This document shows, in pieces, positions 26,001 to 33,603 of a stretch of 50,796 nt of DNA (the first letter of the stretch is position 1; each line of letters begins with the position of its first letter). The translations under genes were made by a program, and so were the position numbers. Source of the stretch: Myxococcales bacterium (GTDB lineage: Bacteria > Myxococcota_A > UBA9042 > GCA-2863065); contig JADMJS010000218.1 of NCBI GenBank assembly GCA_018780435.1, positions 1 through 50,796 of the forward strand, read 5' to 3'. The notes under the pieces were generated by a model. That model made no database searches. It saw only the letters and a list, made by a program, of their open reading frames with translations, and was not told where the DNA came from.

Positions 26001-29000
26001 CGCAGCGTCACGCAGGACGTCGAAAGCGCCGTTCGCGTCGCCGAGGGCCTGTTCGAGAAGAGCCGCGAGTCGACGACGACTCGGAATGGCGTCGTCATCG
26101 ACGTCGTGCTCGATCCGTGTCCGAAGTAGTCGCGCGACCGCCTCGTCCTCGCGTGAGGCCATGAACGCGTTCTCGAGGACGTCCGCCGCGCGTTCGGCCA
26201 GGGCGCGCCGTGGTGACCGTGTGGTGGCGCCGGCCTGAAGTGGGCGCTTCGGGACCTCGTCGATGAGCGCCGCGAGCGCACGTCGAGCCGCAGGGAAGGC
26301 CGGCGTGCGAGCGAGGATGGCCTCATATCGGTCGACGGCGTCGAGCGGCCGCTGGAGCTGATTGTCGTAGAGTTGCGCCAACATGTAATCGAGTACGTTG
26401 GCCGCTCGCTCGTCTTCCTGGTTCGCGCGCTCCTCGAGGAGCAAGGCCTCGAGGTCGTCCCACCGCTCGACCGCTCCATAGAGCCGTCTCAAGTTCTCGA
26501 AGGCCGTGCGGTCCTTCGGGTCGATGACGCGGAGCTGCTCGTAGGTCGCCGTCGCCGTGGCGGGATCGGCCAGCTCGACCTCCTCCACCTCCGCGAGACG
26601 CAGCAGGACGGAGCGGCGCTCGGCGAGGAGGCCATCGGCCGCGCCAGTCCCATCTTCCGCTTCGGCTTCGGTCGTCGCTGGGAAGTCCGCGAGGAAGGCT
26701 GCCTTTCGCCGGAGCAATGCGGCGAACTTCTCGAAGGCGCCCGCGTCTTCGTAGAGAGGCAGGAGGCGATCGAGCGCCTCCTGTGACGCCGCTTCACTCC
26801 CGGCGCCGTCACGGGCCAGAACCGCGACATAGGCGGCGATGGCGTCGTCGGTGTCGCCCAGGGCTTCTCGGAGAGTGCCAGCGAGGAACTGCAAGGCGCG
26901 CCGTTCCCGGTCGTCGCTCGACGCCTCGGTTCGGCGTTCGACGGTAGCCACCCGATCGCGGAGCCGCCCCGTCGCGTCATAGAGGGCGTCGAGGGCGTCG
27001 AGCGCCAGCACGTGCAACGGCTCGAGCTCCAGCACGCGCTCGAAGGCGTCGATCGCGCGACCGAGGTCGCCGAGCTGAAGTCGAGCGAGATCGCCGAGCG
27101 TCATCAGCAGGCGAACCGTCGTGGCGGCGCCGGCGCGCGGAGCCGCTTCGGCGAGCGCATCGGCCCAGGGACCGAAGGCGCCGAGCGCGGTCGCGGTGCG
27201 TGCGAGCCCACTCTCCGATTGTGCGTCGTCCGGAAAGAGGCGGAACGACCGAGCGTAGGCATCAAACGCCGCCGCGTCGTCGCTACCACGGTGTTCGTGG
27301 CGCTCGGCGATGGTTCGGAGATAACCCGCGCGCTCGCGGTCCCCGGGCGCGAGGCGCGCTCGGAGCGTCAGCACGGCGACCTCCCGCTGCCATTCGCCCG
27401 TGTCGCGGAACCGGGGCCCGAGGACATCGGCCGCACGTAGTGCCAGCTCGGACTCAGGCTGCCCGGGCTCGACCGCGTCCTGAATGTCCAAGAACGCTTC
27501 GAGCCCGCGAACGGCGTCTTCGGTGCGCGCCCCATCGGCGAGGACCGCCGTGTAGGCGTCGATGGCCTGGCCGGGCTGGCCGAGGTGGGTGCGTAACAGA
27601 GCGGCGAGGCGCAGGTGGAGCTCGGTGCGGGCCAGCGCGTTCTCGGCGAACGGGATCTGCCGGCGCAAGAGACTAGCGAGATCATCGAAGCGCCCGAACT
27701 CCCCGTAGAGCTCCTCGAGCGCCATGATGGCATCGAGGTCCCGTTCATCGAGGCCGAGGACGCTCTCGTAGACGGCGATGGCGTCCATGGGCTGCCCGAG
27801 CTCGTCGCGGAGCAGCGAGCTCATCGCCATGTAGACGCTGCGCTTCTCGTCGATCTCGAAGAGCAAGGTGGCCTTGCGCCGATAGACGTCGAGGAGCGCC
27901 TGCCAATCCTCGCGCTGGGCGTGGAGTCGCTCCAGAGCGGACAGGGTGTCGAGGCTCTCTGGATCGAGGCCGAGCACCCGTTCGTAGCAGGCCGTGGCGC
28001 GGTCCGTGTCGCTGAACTGGGCTTCGTAGAGCTCGGCGAGCCGGCTGGTCAGGCTGACTTCGACCGAGATGTCGTCGACCCTCACGAAGCGCGTGACACC
28101 GTCGTAGGGCGCTCGACCCGTCTCGAAGGCCAACACGAGGGCGTAGAGGCCGACGAGGGTGTCGTAGCGGCCGAGCGCTTCGACCAGCGCTTCGAGGCTC
28201 GCTCGCACGTGCGGGTCGGTCGGGTCGAGGGCAAACGCGGCGGCGCGGTGGGGGAAAGCGTCCTCCGCGATGGCGCTGAGCGTTGCGATCTCGAGGTGGT
28301 GACGTCGAATGGACGTCAGATCGACTTCGCGGTCGAGGCGGCTGATGAGGACGCGACGCAGCCGGGGGCCGTCGCTGAGGCGGCGAAGGATGGGTTCGAT
28401 GAGGTCGATGACCCCTTCCACGGCGGTCCCGGCCTCGAAGAGCTCCCAGAGGTAGAGGAGCGCGTGATCATTGCCGGGCGCGAACTCGAGTGACCGTTCG
28501 AGCCGGGACAGCGCTTGGTCGTAGTCGGCGAGGTGTGTCCCGAGGATTCGGGCGGCGCGGGCGTCGAGCGTCGCTGCCGTTGCGGCGTCGCCGGAGCGAG
28601 CGCGCTCCCCGTCGAGCAGCTCTACGAGGTCGTCCCAGCGTCCCTCGACTTCGAAGAGGCGGATCAGTCCCTGAACTGCGTCGTCATCGCCTGGGATCCG
28701 ATCGAGGACGCGGCGATACGCGCTGACCGCCCCATCTGGAGTGTCCAGGATGTCCTCGTGGAGCTGCGCGAGGCGGAGGAGCGCTTCGCGCAGTCGGTCG
28801 CCGTCACCTTCGGTCTCGAGGAAGTCGATACGACGCTGCAGCGCCCGCTCGTAGGCGGGCCAATCCTGTTCGGCGAAGGTCAGGTTCTCGAGTTCGACGA
28901 TGGTCGCGACGTCTTCCGGCTCCAGGTCGACCGCGGCTTCGAGGGCGGCGATGGCGTCGGTCGGCCGGCGCAGCCGCTCGCGGAGCAAACGGGCCCGATA

Positions 29001-31961
29001 TCGAAGGAGCTCGCAGCGCTCCACGGTCCCGGCGACTCGCGCTTCGGCGCGTTCGACCCAGTGAATGAGCGCGGGGAAGGCGTCCGCGGCCTCCGCATAT
29101 CGCTCGGTCGCTCGCACCTCTTGCCCGATCCGACTGTGTTCGATCTCCGTATCGGCGAGCCGTAGTGCCCACACGAAGACCTCGCGGTCGCGACCGACGC
29201 GCTGCAGGGCGACGATCGCACGTTGGATGGCGGCTTCCCGATCCGGGTCGGTGAGCGCGAGCTGCACGAGACGTTCGAGGGCGACGAGGAGTCGATCGAC
29301 CTGTCCCGAGGCTTCGTACCGGGTCGCGAGCTGCTCCGCGACGAGGGCGCTGTCCGGGTGTTCGCTGAGCAGGAGCTCGAGGCGAGAGGTGACCTTGGTT
29401 GGGTCGCCGAGGTGCTCTTCCACGACGCGAACCGCTTCGAGGCGGATATCGAGGCGGAGCTGCGGGTCGAGTTCGGTCGACTGGTGTGCGTCGAGGAACG
29501 CGACGTAGCCGGCGTAGTCCCCATTCTCGGCGTAAGACGCCTTGAGGTCGTCCCAGGCTTTCTCGGCGACCAGGATCTTCTGGAGCGAGAGCCGTGCGGT
29601 CGGGAGCCCCGGCTGGTGTTCGAGCGCTTCCCGGTACGCGGCCTTGGCGCGTGTTCCGTCGCCGAGGTGGTCAGCGTAGAGCTCGCCGAGCTTCTCGAGG
29701 AGCTCGACTCGACGGCGTTTGGTCTTGGCGTGGTCGAGACGAGACTCGATGAGCGCCGCGAGGTCGGCGTGACGCCCTTCTTGCTCGTAGAGCTGGAAGA
29801 GGGCCGTCGCGGCCTTCTCGTTCTTGCTGCTGAGGTCGAGCAGGGCACGCCAATGGGTGATGGCTTCCCCGGGCCAGTTCAGCTTCTCGGTCGCGAGCAG
29901 CGCGAGCTCCGTCAGAATCGGCTCCCGCCGGGAGGCGTCGGTGAGCTCGAGCTCGGCGCGGTAGGTGGCGTAGAGGCGCTCGAGGTTGTGCTTGCTCTTG
30001 TAGATGTCGCGCAGCTTCTGAACGATCTCGAGGTTCTGCGGATCGAGTTCGAGGATGCGCTCGAGGAAGGGCACCGCCTGCGTCTCGCTCGACATCTTCG
30101 ACAGGTAGAGGTCGGCGACTTGGTGGAAGAGGTCGAGGAGCTGCTCGGCGTCGACGGTCGCGGCGATCTTCTTCTGCAGGACCTGCACGAGCTCAGACCA
30201 GCGCGCCGTGTCCTCGTAGCGTTGGGCGAGGCTGTCGAGGGCCGCGACGTTGGTCGGGCTCAGCTGCACGATGCGGCTGTAGGTCTGAACGACCATCTCT
30301 TCGACCGGGAGTTTGTCCGGTGCCTGGTAGATCTCGATGATCTGAAACAGGGTCTGGACCTTCTTTTCGACGGACTCCGGTCCGTCGCCGAGGCGCCGAA
30401 TACGGCCGTTCAAGAGTTCGATGAGCGCGTGCCACTTGCCGGTGGTGCGATACAGATCGAGCAGACGCTCGGTGGCCAGCTCGTGGGCGGGCTCTTCGGT
30501 GAGCACGCGCTTGTAGGCCTCGACGGCCATCTCCGGGCTCTGCAGGCGCGTCTCCGCGAGCTCGGCCATCTCGAGCGCAACCGACACGCGACGCTCGCGA
30601 GCGATAATGGCCAGCTTCTGAGCCAGCACGGCGTGGAGTCGCTTCCAGTCTTCGCGGCGTGTGAGGTCGGCTTCGAAGAAGGCCAGTGCCGTCAGATCGC
30701 GCGGATCCGCGGCTCGAACACGGCGGAAGAGCTTCTCGGCCTCTTCCATGTCGGCGAGGGCATGCCAGAGGATCTCCCCTTCACGCACGAGCCACGTCTT
30801 CTCGTCCGACCTCGACTTGGTCGTCCTGCGCGCCGCTTGCAGCACGTCTCGGAGGTCCTGGTGCCGACCGAGGAACGTGAGCACACGGTCGAGCGCCGAG
30901 ACGAGCGCCGGGTCGCACGGTTCCGCCTTGGCGGCGTCGAGCAACGTGTCCGCCGTGAACGTGCCGATCTCTCGGGTCGTCGCTTCATCGACGTCAGTGT
31001 GAAGCGGGAGGCTCTCGGCCAGCGCGAGACCGGCCGCGCGAGCCCCGACCGAGGAGCCAGGCGCGGCCGCACGGTGACGACGCACCAGGGCCATGACGGC
31101 GCGCGCATCGTCGCGTCCTGTCGTTTCGATGCCGGTCCCAAGTCGATGCGTGAGGACACGGCGCAATAGCTCGGCGTCGGCTGGGGTGGCGTCGAAGGCC
31201 GTCTCGAGCAGGGCCGGGACCTCTTCGTGACCGTCGCCCAAGAGCTCGATCAACGCGAGGCACGCCGCGGCACGCTCGGTGGCGTTTTCGCTCGCGACGT
31301 GGCGTCTCAATTGGGCCTCCCGCAGGACGACGTCGGCGCGCGCCGTCTCGACGCGAGTGAGGCCACTTTGGGCATCGACGTCGTCCGGATCGACTTCGAG
31401 CACAGCGTGGAAGTGCCGCTCCGCGAGGTCGAAGTCGTTCGCATCGAGCGCGAGGATTGCTCGCCTCTTCGCGGCGTCGGCGCGTCGGCGGGGATCCTCG
31501 GCGAGCTTCAACACCAGGTCGAGCACACGTTGTTCTCGTCTCGGGGACCGCTCGGCCGCGGAGTCGAGCGCGGCCAGGGGTTCATCCGACGGGAGCTCGC
31601 GGTAGGCGTCCGCGAGGGATCGAGCGGCGCTCTCAAGGTCGCCAAGGTGCTCGAGGAGGCGTGCACGTCGTTCGAGGAGGAAACTTCGAGCCGCCTTCGG
31701 CTTGGCGTTCTCGAGGAGCGTGTCGAGTGCCGAGAGCACGCGTACGCGAACGCTCTGAATCTCGTCGCGATCCCAGAGGTCGCTGACGAGCCCACCCGTC
31801 GCCTCCATCGCGGACGCAACCTCGTCGAGTGTCGGTACGGCGTCGTCCTGCAGGAGCGCTTCGAGCTGGTCGAGGACCACCAGCGCTGCCACGTCTCGGG
31901 CACCTGCACCGTCTTCAGAGGCGCCGTTCTGGCCTCGCGGTCCGGCTGTTGTGTGCGTCAT
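20055..31961 (-). CDS. Giant tetratricopeptide-repeat protein, 3968 residues
   Basis: One uninterrupted reading frame of 11.9 kb, a fifth of the window. It starts at ATG 31961, with GAGGAA five bases upstream. There is no signal peptide, membrane helix or catalytic motif. Almost the whole length is TPR-type helix pairs. The recurring unit is about 70-80 residues: a helix with W-x2-L (RWDDLVELL, DWQALLDVY, RWSDLADVCEAI), an E/R-rich helix with LA-x-LYE, a 'LGD-x2-RA' turn and an A-x-Y-x2-VL-x-LDP helix. I estimate about 50 such units. Exact DNA repeats are absent, so copies are old and diverged. This looks like a cytoplasmic scaffold or docking solenoid. It is coupled to a downstream lipoprotein and divergent from the CNB gene. 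Function unknown. Confidence 0.88.
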   Translation of the reverse strand: MTHTTAGPRGQNGASEDGAGARDVAALVVLDQLEALLQDDAVPTLDEVASAMEATGGLVSDLWDRDEIQSVRVRVLSALDTLLENAKPKAARSFLLERRARLLEHLGDLESAARSLADAYRELPSDEPLAALDSAAERSPRREQRVLDLVLKLAEDPRRRADAAKRRAILALDANDFDLAERHFHAVLEVDPDDVDAQSGLTRVETARADVVLREAQLRRHVASENATERAAACLALIELLGDGHEEVPALLETAFDATPADAELLRRVLTHRLGTGIETTGRDDARAVMALVRRHRAAAPGSSVGARAAGLALAESLPLHTDVDEATTREIGTFTADTLLDAAKAEPCDPALVSALDRVLTFLGRHQDLRDVLQAARRTTKSRSDEKTWLVREGEILWHALADMEEAEKLFRRVRAADPRDLTALAFFEADLTRREDWKRLHAVLAQKLAIIARERRVSVALEMAELAETRLQSPEMAVEAYKRVLTEEPAHELATERLLDLYRTTGKWHALIELLNGRIRRLGDGPESVEKKVQTLFQIIEIYQAPDKLPVEEMVVQTYSRIVQLSPTNVAALDSLAQRYEDTARWSELVQVLQKKIAATVDAEQLLDLFHQVADLYLSKMSSETQAVPFLERILELDPQNLEIVQKLRDIYKSKHNLERLYATYRAELELTDASRREPILTELALLATEKLNWPGEAITHWRALLDLSSKNEKAATALFQLYEQEGRHADLAALIESRLDHAKTKRRRVELLEKLGELYADHLGDGTRAKAAYREALEHQPGLPTARLSLQKILVAEKAWDDLKASYAENGDYAGYVAFLDAHQSTELDPQLRLDIRLEAVRVVEEHLGDPTKVTSRLELLLSEHPDSALVAEQLATRYEASGQVDRLLVALERLVQLALTDPDREAAIQRAIVALQRVGRDREVFVWALRLADTEIEHSRIGQEVRATERYAEAADAFPALIHWVERAEARVAGTVERCELLRYRARLLRERLRRPTDAIAALEAAVDLEPEDVATIVELENLTFAEQDWPAYERALQRRIDFLETEGDGDRLREALLRLAQLHEDILDTPDGAVSAYRRVLDRIPGDDDAVQGLIRLFEVEGRWDDLVELLDGERARSGDAATAATLDARAARILGTHLADYDQALSRLERSLEFAPGNDHALLYLWELFEAGTAVEGVIDLIEPILRRLSDGPRLRRVLISRLDREVDLTSIRRHHLEIATLSAIAEDAFPHRAAAFALDPTDPHVRASLEALVEALGRYDTLVGLYALVLAFETGRAPYDGVTRFVRVDDISVEVSLTSRLAELYEAQFSDTDRATACYERVLGLDPESLDTLSALERLHAQREDWQALLDVYRRKATLLFEIDEKRSVYMAMSSLLRDELGQPMDAIAVYESVLGLDERDLDAIMALEELYGEFGRFDDLASLLRRQIPFAENALARTELHLRLAALLRTHLGQPGQAIDAYTAVLADGARTEDAVRGLEAFLDIQDAVEPGQPESELALRAADVLGPRFRDTGEWQREVAVLTLRARLAPGDRERAGYLRTIAERHEHRGSDDAAAFDAYARSFRLFPDDAQSESGLARTATALGAFGPWADALAEAAPRAGAATTVRLLMTLGDLARLQLGDLGRAIDAFERVLELEPLHVLALDALDALYDATGRLRDRVATVERRTEASSDDRERRALQFLAGTLREALGDTDDAIAAYVAVLARDGAGSEAASQEALDRLLPLYEDAGAFEKFAALLRRKAAFLADFPATTEAEAEDGTGAADGLLAERRSVLLRLAEVEEVELADPATATATYEQLRVIDPKDRTAFENLRRLYGAVERWDDLEALLLEERANQEDERAANVLDYMLAQLYDNQLQRPLDAVDRYEAILARTPAFPAARRALAALIDEVPKRPLQAGATTRSPRRALAERAADVLENAFMASREDEAVARLLRTRIEHDVDDDAIPSRRRLAALLEQALGDANGAFDVLRDAAIESWSASSPLRSELVRLAAATERWDDLELVDREVLGHPGSPERRLEILHEMVRVAQVDRQDLDVAEGILRETLAEFPTDGETLESLRQLFELSGRTRDVVDMLRHEADQTADRAARIELLYRMAVLLGEKLGDMPSARDTYDQIIREAPRERRAYRALETILLAEGDARGVITMLDREFEVEADRQERIIIRERILGLSADAAYTEEQILAEIDRLASLDPQSAVCRAFLEAILDTADNRPRVHAQLARLYEQQADWSELIAHLLREKDEPTTDDTLRTLERVRTIQLVRLEDRLAAYETEKDMARAVAIDEGRPHAELRRRLDALDESASKTRPAGDPSRTPGHLDLAAFLLALSNEMPLAARPDEPKPDAVALDLALRAARLAEGSKPEKGGRGPRGPALAADSALVVQAFERALEINATCEPAIAGLRRVFQAEGRHADHVRIERHAIEHVVAEREQERAWLHVATLELEKLKDPVAAIASFEKVLELNPRSRDALSRLESIYREQGDMVALQALLERWTDLASESDSRAELDERNAVRYRLAEFHASVRSDRAAALDVAADILQARDGHSLTVKLVESILAGDGDGADVDARGAAIRARAAELLERVYTDSTPWRRWEAVYRAQLAAAPDTEVRMLLHSQLGQLYAERAADPAAALREHCAALLLDPGNSELEATVEGLAKSHGLWDGLAAAYASATGYGDVHDAPDLPLELATRYLRRLAEIARDGQHRPDLASTWLERLITVDPTDASALDALATWYERDGGDDLALLRVLKLRVDAATTDVDRIAELYRVADLERSARRDTSAATAAWLTILDLDPTEARAKDRLEAVYRELGDFEAIASILKRKLDFVGDPEERLDLLSELARIEERDLGRLEDAARTYRETLLLAPQNILALTSLERLCPRVGDHEGLLVVLETKRATFADPRARAEADFQIGALLFDKLDSPERALEAFRLVLTQVTGPGATVSTPFGAMSMWDATVRYLELLLEDPRVALDVSYVLEPIYLEGEKWKSLERTITVQLAQAVDPETRIELLRRLADIRDSELDDADGALDALGQAFALVPADEDLRATLEAVAERSERWQRLVDILNETLSQILAGSDSPELARDLEGWRARLAEERLGDLETATQAWQSVLSWDDLNPEALAALGRLYESAGRWQDRVDILGREIATKSSEDARPLRRRLADIRASQLQDAEGAFALYSELVYEESSGGNDGGASLDTAAEALDTLGELHPFLAEATARVLVPVYRAVGRWDDVVRLLLRTTAEATEETLVDHTDAFVQIGDLYDQKLGDPDMAYTYFKKALLLRPDRTDLIERVASSGERAAQYDDLTSVYLDLAGRVDGVDTRLDLLLRAGRLAAGALRRSDLAERCYREVLNTDRENEGALLALESLYEAQERWSDLADVCEAITLLPLEVGERIERFRKMALAVARTGDALRAEECWRDILALDDQNEEALVALEQTYREQKAYGALVDILDRRAGGLDDSEKVAALRVEIGRIRRDALGDPDGAIDAFEDALELHGGSQDAIDALEALYEAHGLVADLARVLGRRLALTDAPFERLALLARVALLAENDLDDRDLAVTHYESMLLIDGRNTVALDALIRIFEATERHDRLAAMLEQRSALSSDLREVVELLSRAAALHESPLGHLDRSRELTERILELDRTNLPALTRRAQLLERSGESEKAVEAYEALVRHLEVPADRIAAQLSLGRLYLYAVDNTTKALSLYRDILASRPDHPEAATRLKEVLYRRESWEALVPALEREVSRATDPKQAADAILELASVLADRMGDANAAFRWLEKGMELRRDHAGIVAAYVDQLLARGKKNDALPLLAWYTNWLEAKRKYPELAVAAQKLAVLHDERGEKEKAFAAYQVASQADSRNTDIQFGMGRLALETGRIEKALQTLQALLLVQHELESDEHRARLFITLARVCVESGDKAKAKKHLTRLLALDPKHSDGLALQKQLG

Positions 31962-32103
31962 GGCGTTCCTCGATGGGTCTGTGGGCAGGCACCCGGGCCG
32001 AGGCCGACGGCGATCGGACTAGAACCGCGGGCACGGCGTCGAGCGACGCGATGGTACTGCCATCTCGGTCCACGCGCCAGACGGGGGCTTGCCTTGACGC
32101 GCA

Positions 32104-32155
32104 GCGTGGGTCACGCTCCCATTCAAGTTCTCGGATTTTGAATGGGAGGACCTCC
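32104..32155. promoter_or_regulatory. Three adjacent palindromes between the giant TPR gene and the CNB gene
   Basis: In the 254-base divergent region, three dyads sit side by side. The first is GCGTG-3-CACGC at 32104-32116. The second is TCCCATTCAA, 11 bases, TTGAATGGGA at 32117-32147, a perfect ten-base inverted repeat whose half-sites are two helical turns apart. The third is GGAGG-A-CCTCC at 32145-32155. The arms of the second are AT-richer than their surroundings. They are consistent with operators for a dimeric regulator or with RNA hairpins in the 5' leader of the CNB gene; a TTGACG at 32094-32099 could be a -35 element with no good -10 downstream, which fits a regulated promoter. The regulator is unknown. 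Confidence 0.6.
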
Positions 32156-32215
32156 GATGTACCACGCTCGTCGTTCGTACGTTGGGGTCGCTGACTCGCT
32201 GAGGAGCTCTGTACC

Positions 32216-33523
32216 ATGTCCACCCGTCTACACCCCGACACCATGCGAGAGGCCCTGAAGCGCGTCCCGTTCCTGTCGACATTCGACGCCGCTACGCTCG
32301 ACGCGGTCGGCTCGATGCTCGGAGCACGGCGCCTCGAAGAGGGCCAGTCGCTCTACCGCGAGGGGGAGCCCGGCGATTCGATGATGATCGTGGTCTCCGG
32401 GCGGCTCGCTGTGAAGGTGCGGTCGAGGAGCTCGCCCCGGGCCACGAGCGCGGTGATGGCGGCGACCGATGAGGTCGACGTCGCCGCCGTCTATCCCGGC
32501 GAGGTCGTGGGCGAGATGGCCTGTGTCGATCCGGGCCCCCGCTCGGCGTCGGTCGTCGCGACCAAAACAAGCCAGGTCTTGGAGCTCTCACGCACGACGC
32601 TCCGCACCTTCATCGACCACGCGCCGAAGGTCGCCGTCGCGGTCGTCGGGGCGGTCATCGGCCTGCTGGCGCGGCGCGTCCGCGACACCAACGGTCGCAT
32701 CGAGACGGAGATGGGTCGGCGCGGCATCGCCACCGGCTCTCGTATGAGCACGGCGCTCCCGCCGCTATCGGGCGTCGGTCAAGACGATGGGCGCGTCGAT
32801 CTCCGACAGGTCGCCTGCCTCAAGGGGTTCAGCAACGCGGAGCTCGAAGCGTTGGTGAAGGTCGCGCCGCCGAAGAGTTATGCCGACGGCACGGTGCTCT
32901 GCCGAGAAGGTGAGCCAGGCGACTCGTGTTTCATCGTCGCCAAGGGTGTCGTGACGATCGTCCGTTCGGTCGGGGGGATGGAGCGCGTGATGGCCGTCCT
33001 CGAGGGCGGCTCGCTCGTGGGCCAGATGGCGCTCGTGGATCGGTCCCCGCGGTCCGCGACGGTCCGCGTTCGGGGCGAGGCGGTGGTGCTCACGCTCCAC
33101 CAGCGTGCCTTCGACCAGCTCCTCTCGAACGTCCATCCGTTCGCGGTGAAGTTTCAAGAGCAGATCGCCGTCGCGGGGACGCGACAGCTACGTCTTGCAA
33201 ATCAACGATTTGCTGGGCTGATCGAGAGGCCACCGGTCACAGGGACGCACCCGGCCGTGAGTGTCGCCGAGGCCCCCTCGGTGTCGCGTCCAGCGGCGGC
33301 CAGCCCCCTCGGGCCCAAAGCCGGCCCGCCGCCCGCACGGGGGCCCTTGCCGCCGCGAGACCCCACGCTCGAAGGTCGGCCACGGTCGGAGGACGAGAGG
33401 ATGGCGGACATGCTCACTTACATGCAGACCGCGCTCGGCGAGTGGAACCTGTCGCTCGAAGACATCGAGGACGTGACCTTCGAGACCCCCGACGCGATGC
33501 GGGGGGCTCGGCCCCGACCCTGA
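32216..33523 (+). CDS. Tandem cyclic-nucleotide-binding protein without an output domain
   Basis: A 435-residue cytosolic protein with two CAP_ED/CNB domains, about residues 15-150 and 195-330. Each has the phosphate-binding cassette: GEMACVDPGPRSASV (Glu100, Arg109) in the first and GQMALVDRSPRSATV (Gln270, Arg279) in the second. Glu binds the ribose 2'-OH in canonical domains, so the second site may prefer another ligand or be altered. There is no helix-turn-helix, kinase or cyclase; the C-terminal 100 residues are Pro/Ala-rich followed by an acidic helix (MADMLTYMQTALGEWNLSLEDIEDV). It may transmit a signal by binding a partner, for instance a TPR protein. Start ATG 32216 has GAGGAG eight bases upstream. 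It is divergent from the giant TPR gene. Confidence 0.88.
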   Translation: MSTRLHPDTMREALKRVPFLSTFDAATLDAVGSMLGARRLEEGQSLYREGEPGDSMMIVVSGRLAVKVRSRSSPRATSAVMAATDEVDVAAVYPGEVVGEMACVDPGPRSASVVATKTSQVLELSRTTLRTFIDHAPKVAVAVVGAVIGLLARRVRDTNGRIETEMGRRGIATGSRMSTALPPLSGVGQDDGRVDLRQVACLKGFSNAELEALVKVAPPKSYADGTVLCREGEPGDSCFIVAKGVVTIVRSVGGMERVMAVLEGGSLVGQMALVDRSPRSATVRVRGEAVVLTLHQRAFDQLLSNVHPFAVKFQEQIAVAGTRQLRLANQRFAGLIERPPVTGTHPAVSVAEAPSVSRPAAASPLGPKAGPPPARGPLPPRDPTLEGRPRSEDERMADMLTYMQTALGEWNLSLEDIEDVTFETPDAMRGARPRP

Positions 33524-33603
33524 GTCAGTCCAGGTGAGAGTGGTGGAGAGAGCCGCTGGAACGGGCTTGCGCTTTGCGCCCGGTCAGGACAGAACCGCGC
33601 TCC

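Noticed and set aside
25115..26479. 454-residue reverse open frame inside the giant TPR gene
   Set aside because: Same strand, different frame; Ser/Arg/Pro-rich out-of-frame translation without TPR pattern.
29223..31169. 648-residue forward open frame opposite the giant TPR gene
   Set aside because: Antisense shadow; the Glu/Arg/Leu-rich content mirrors the TPR codons on the other strand.
33555..33580. CGGGC ... GCCCG hairpin ahead of the hydrolase gene
   Set aside because: Only five pairs with an 11-base loop and no T tract; too weak to call a terminator.
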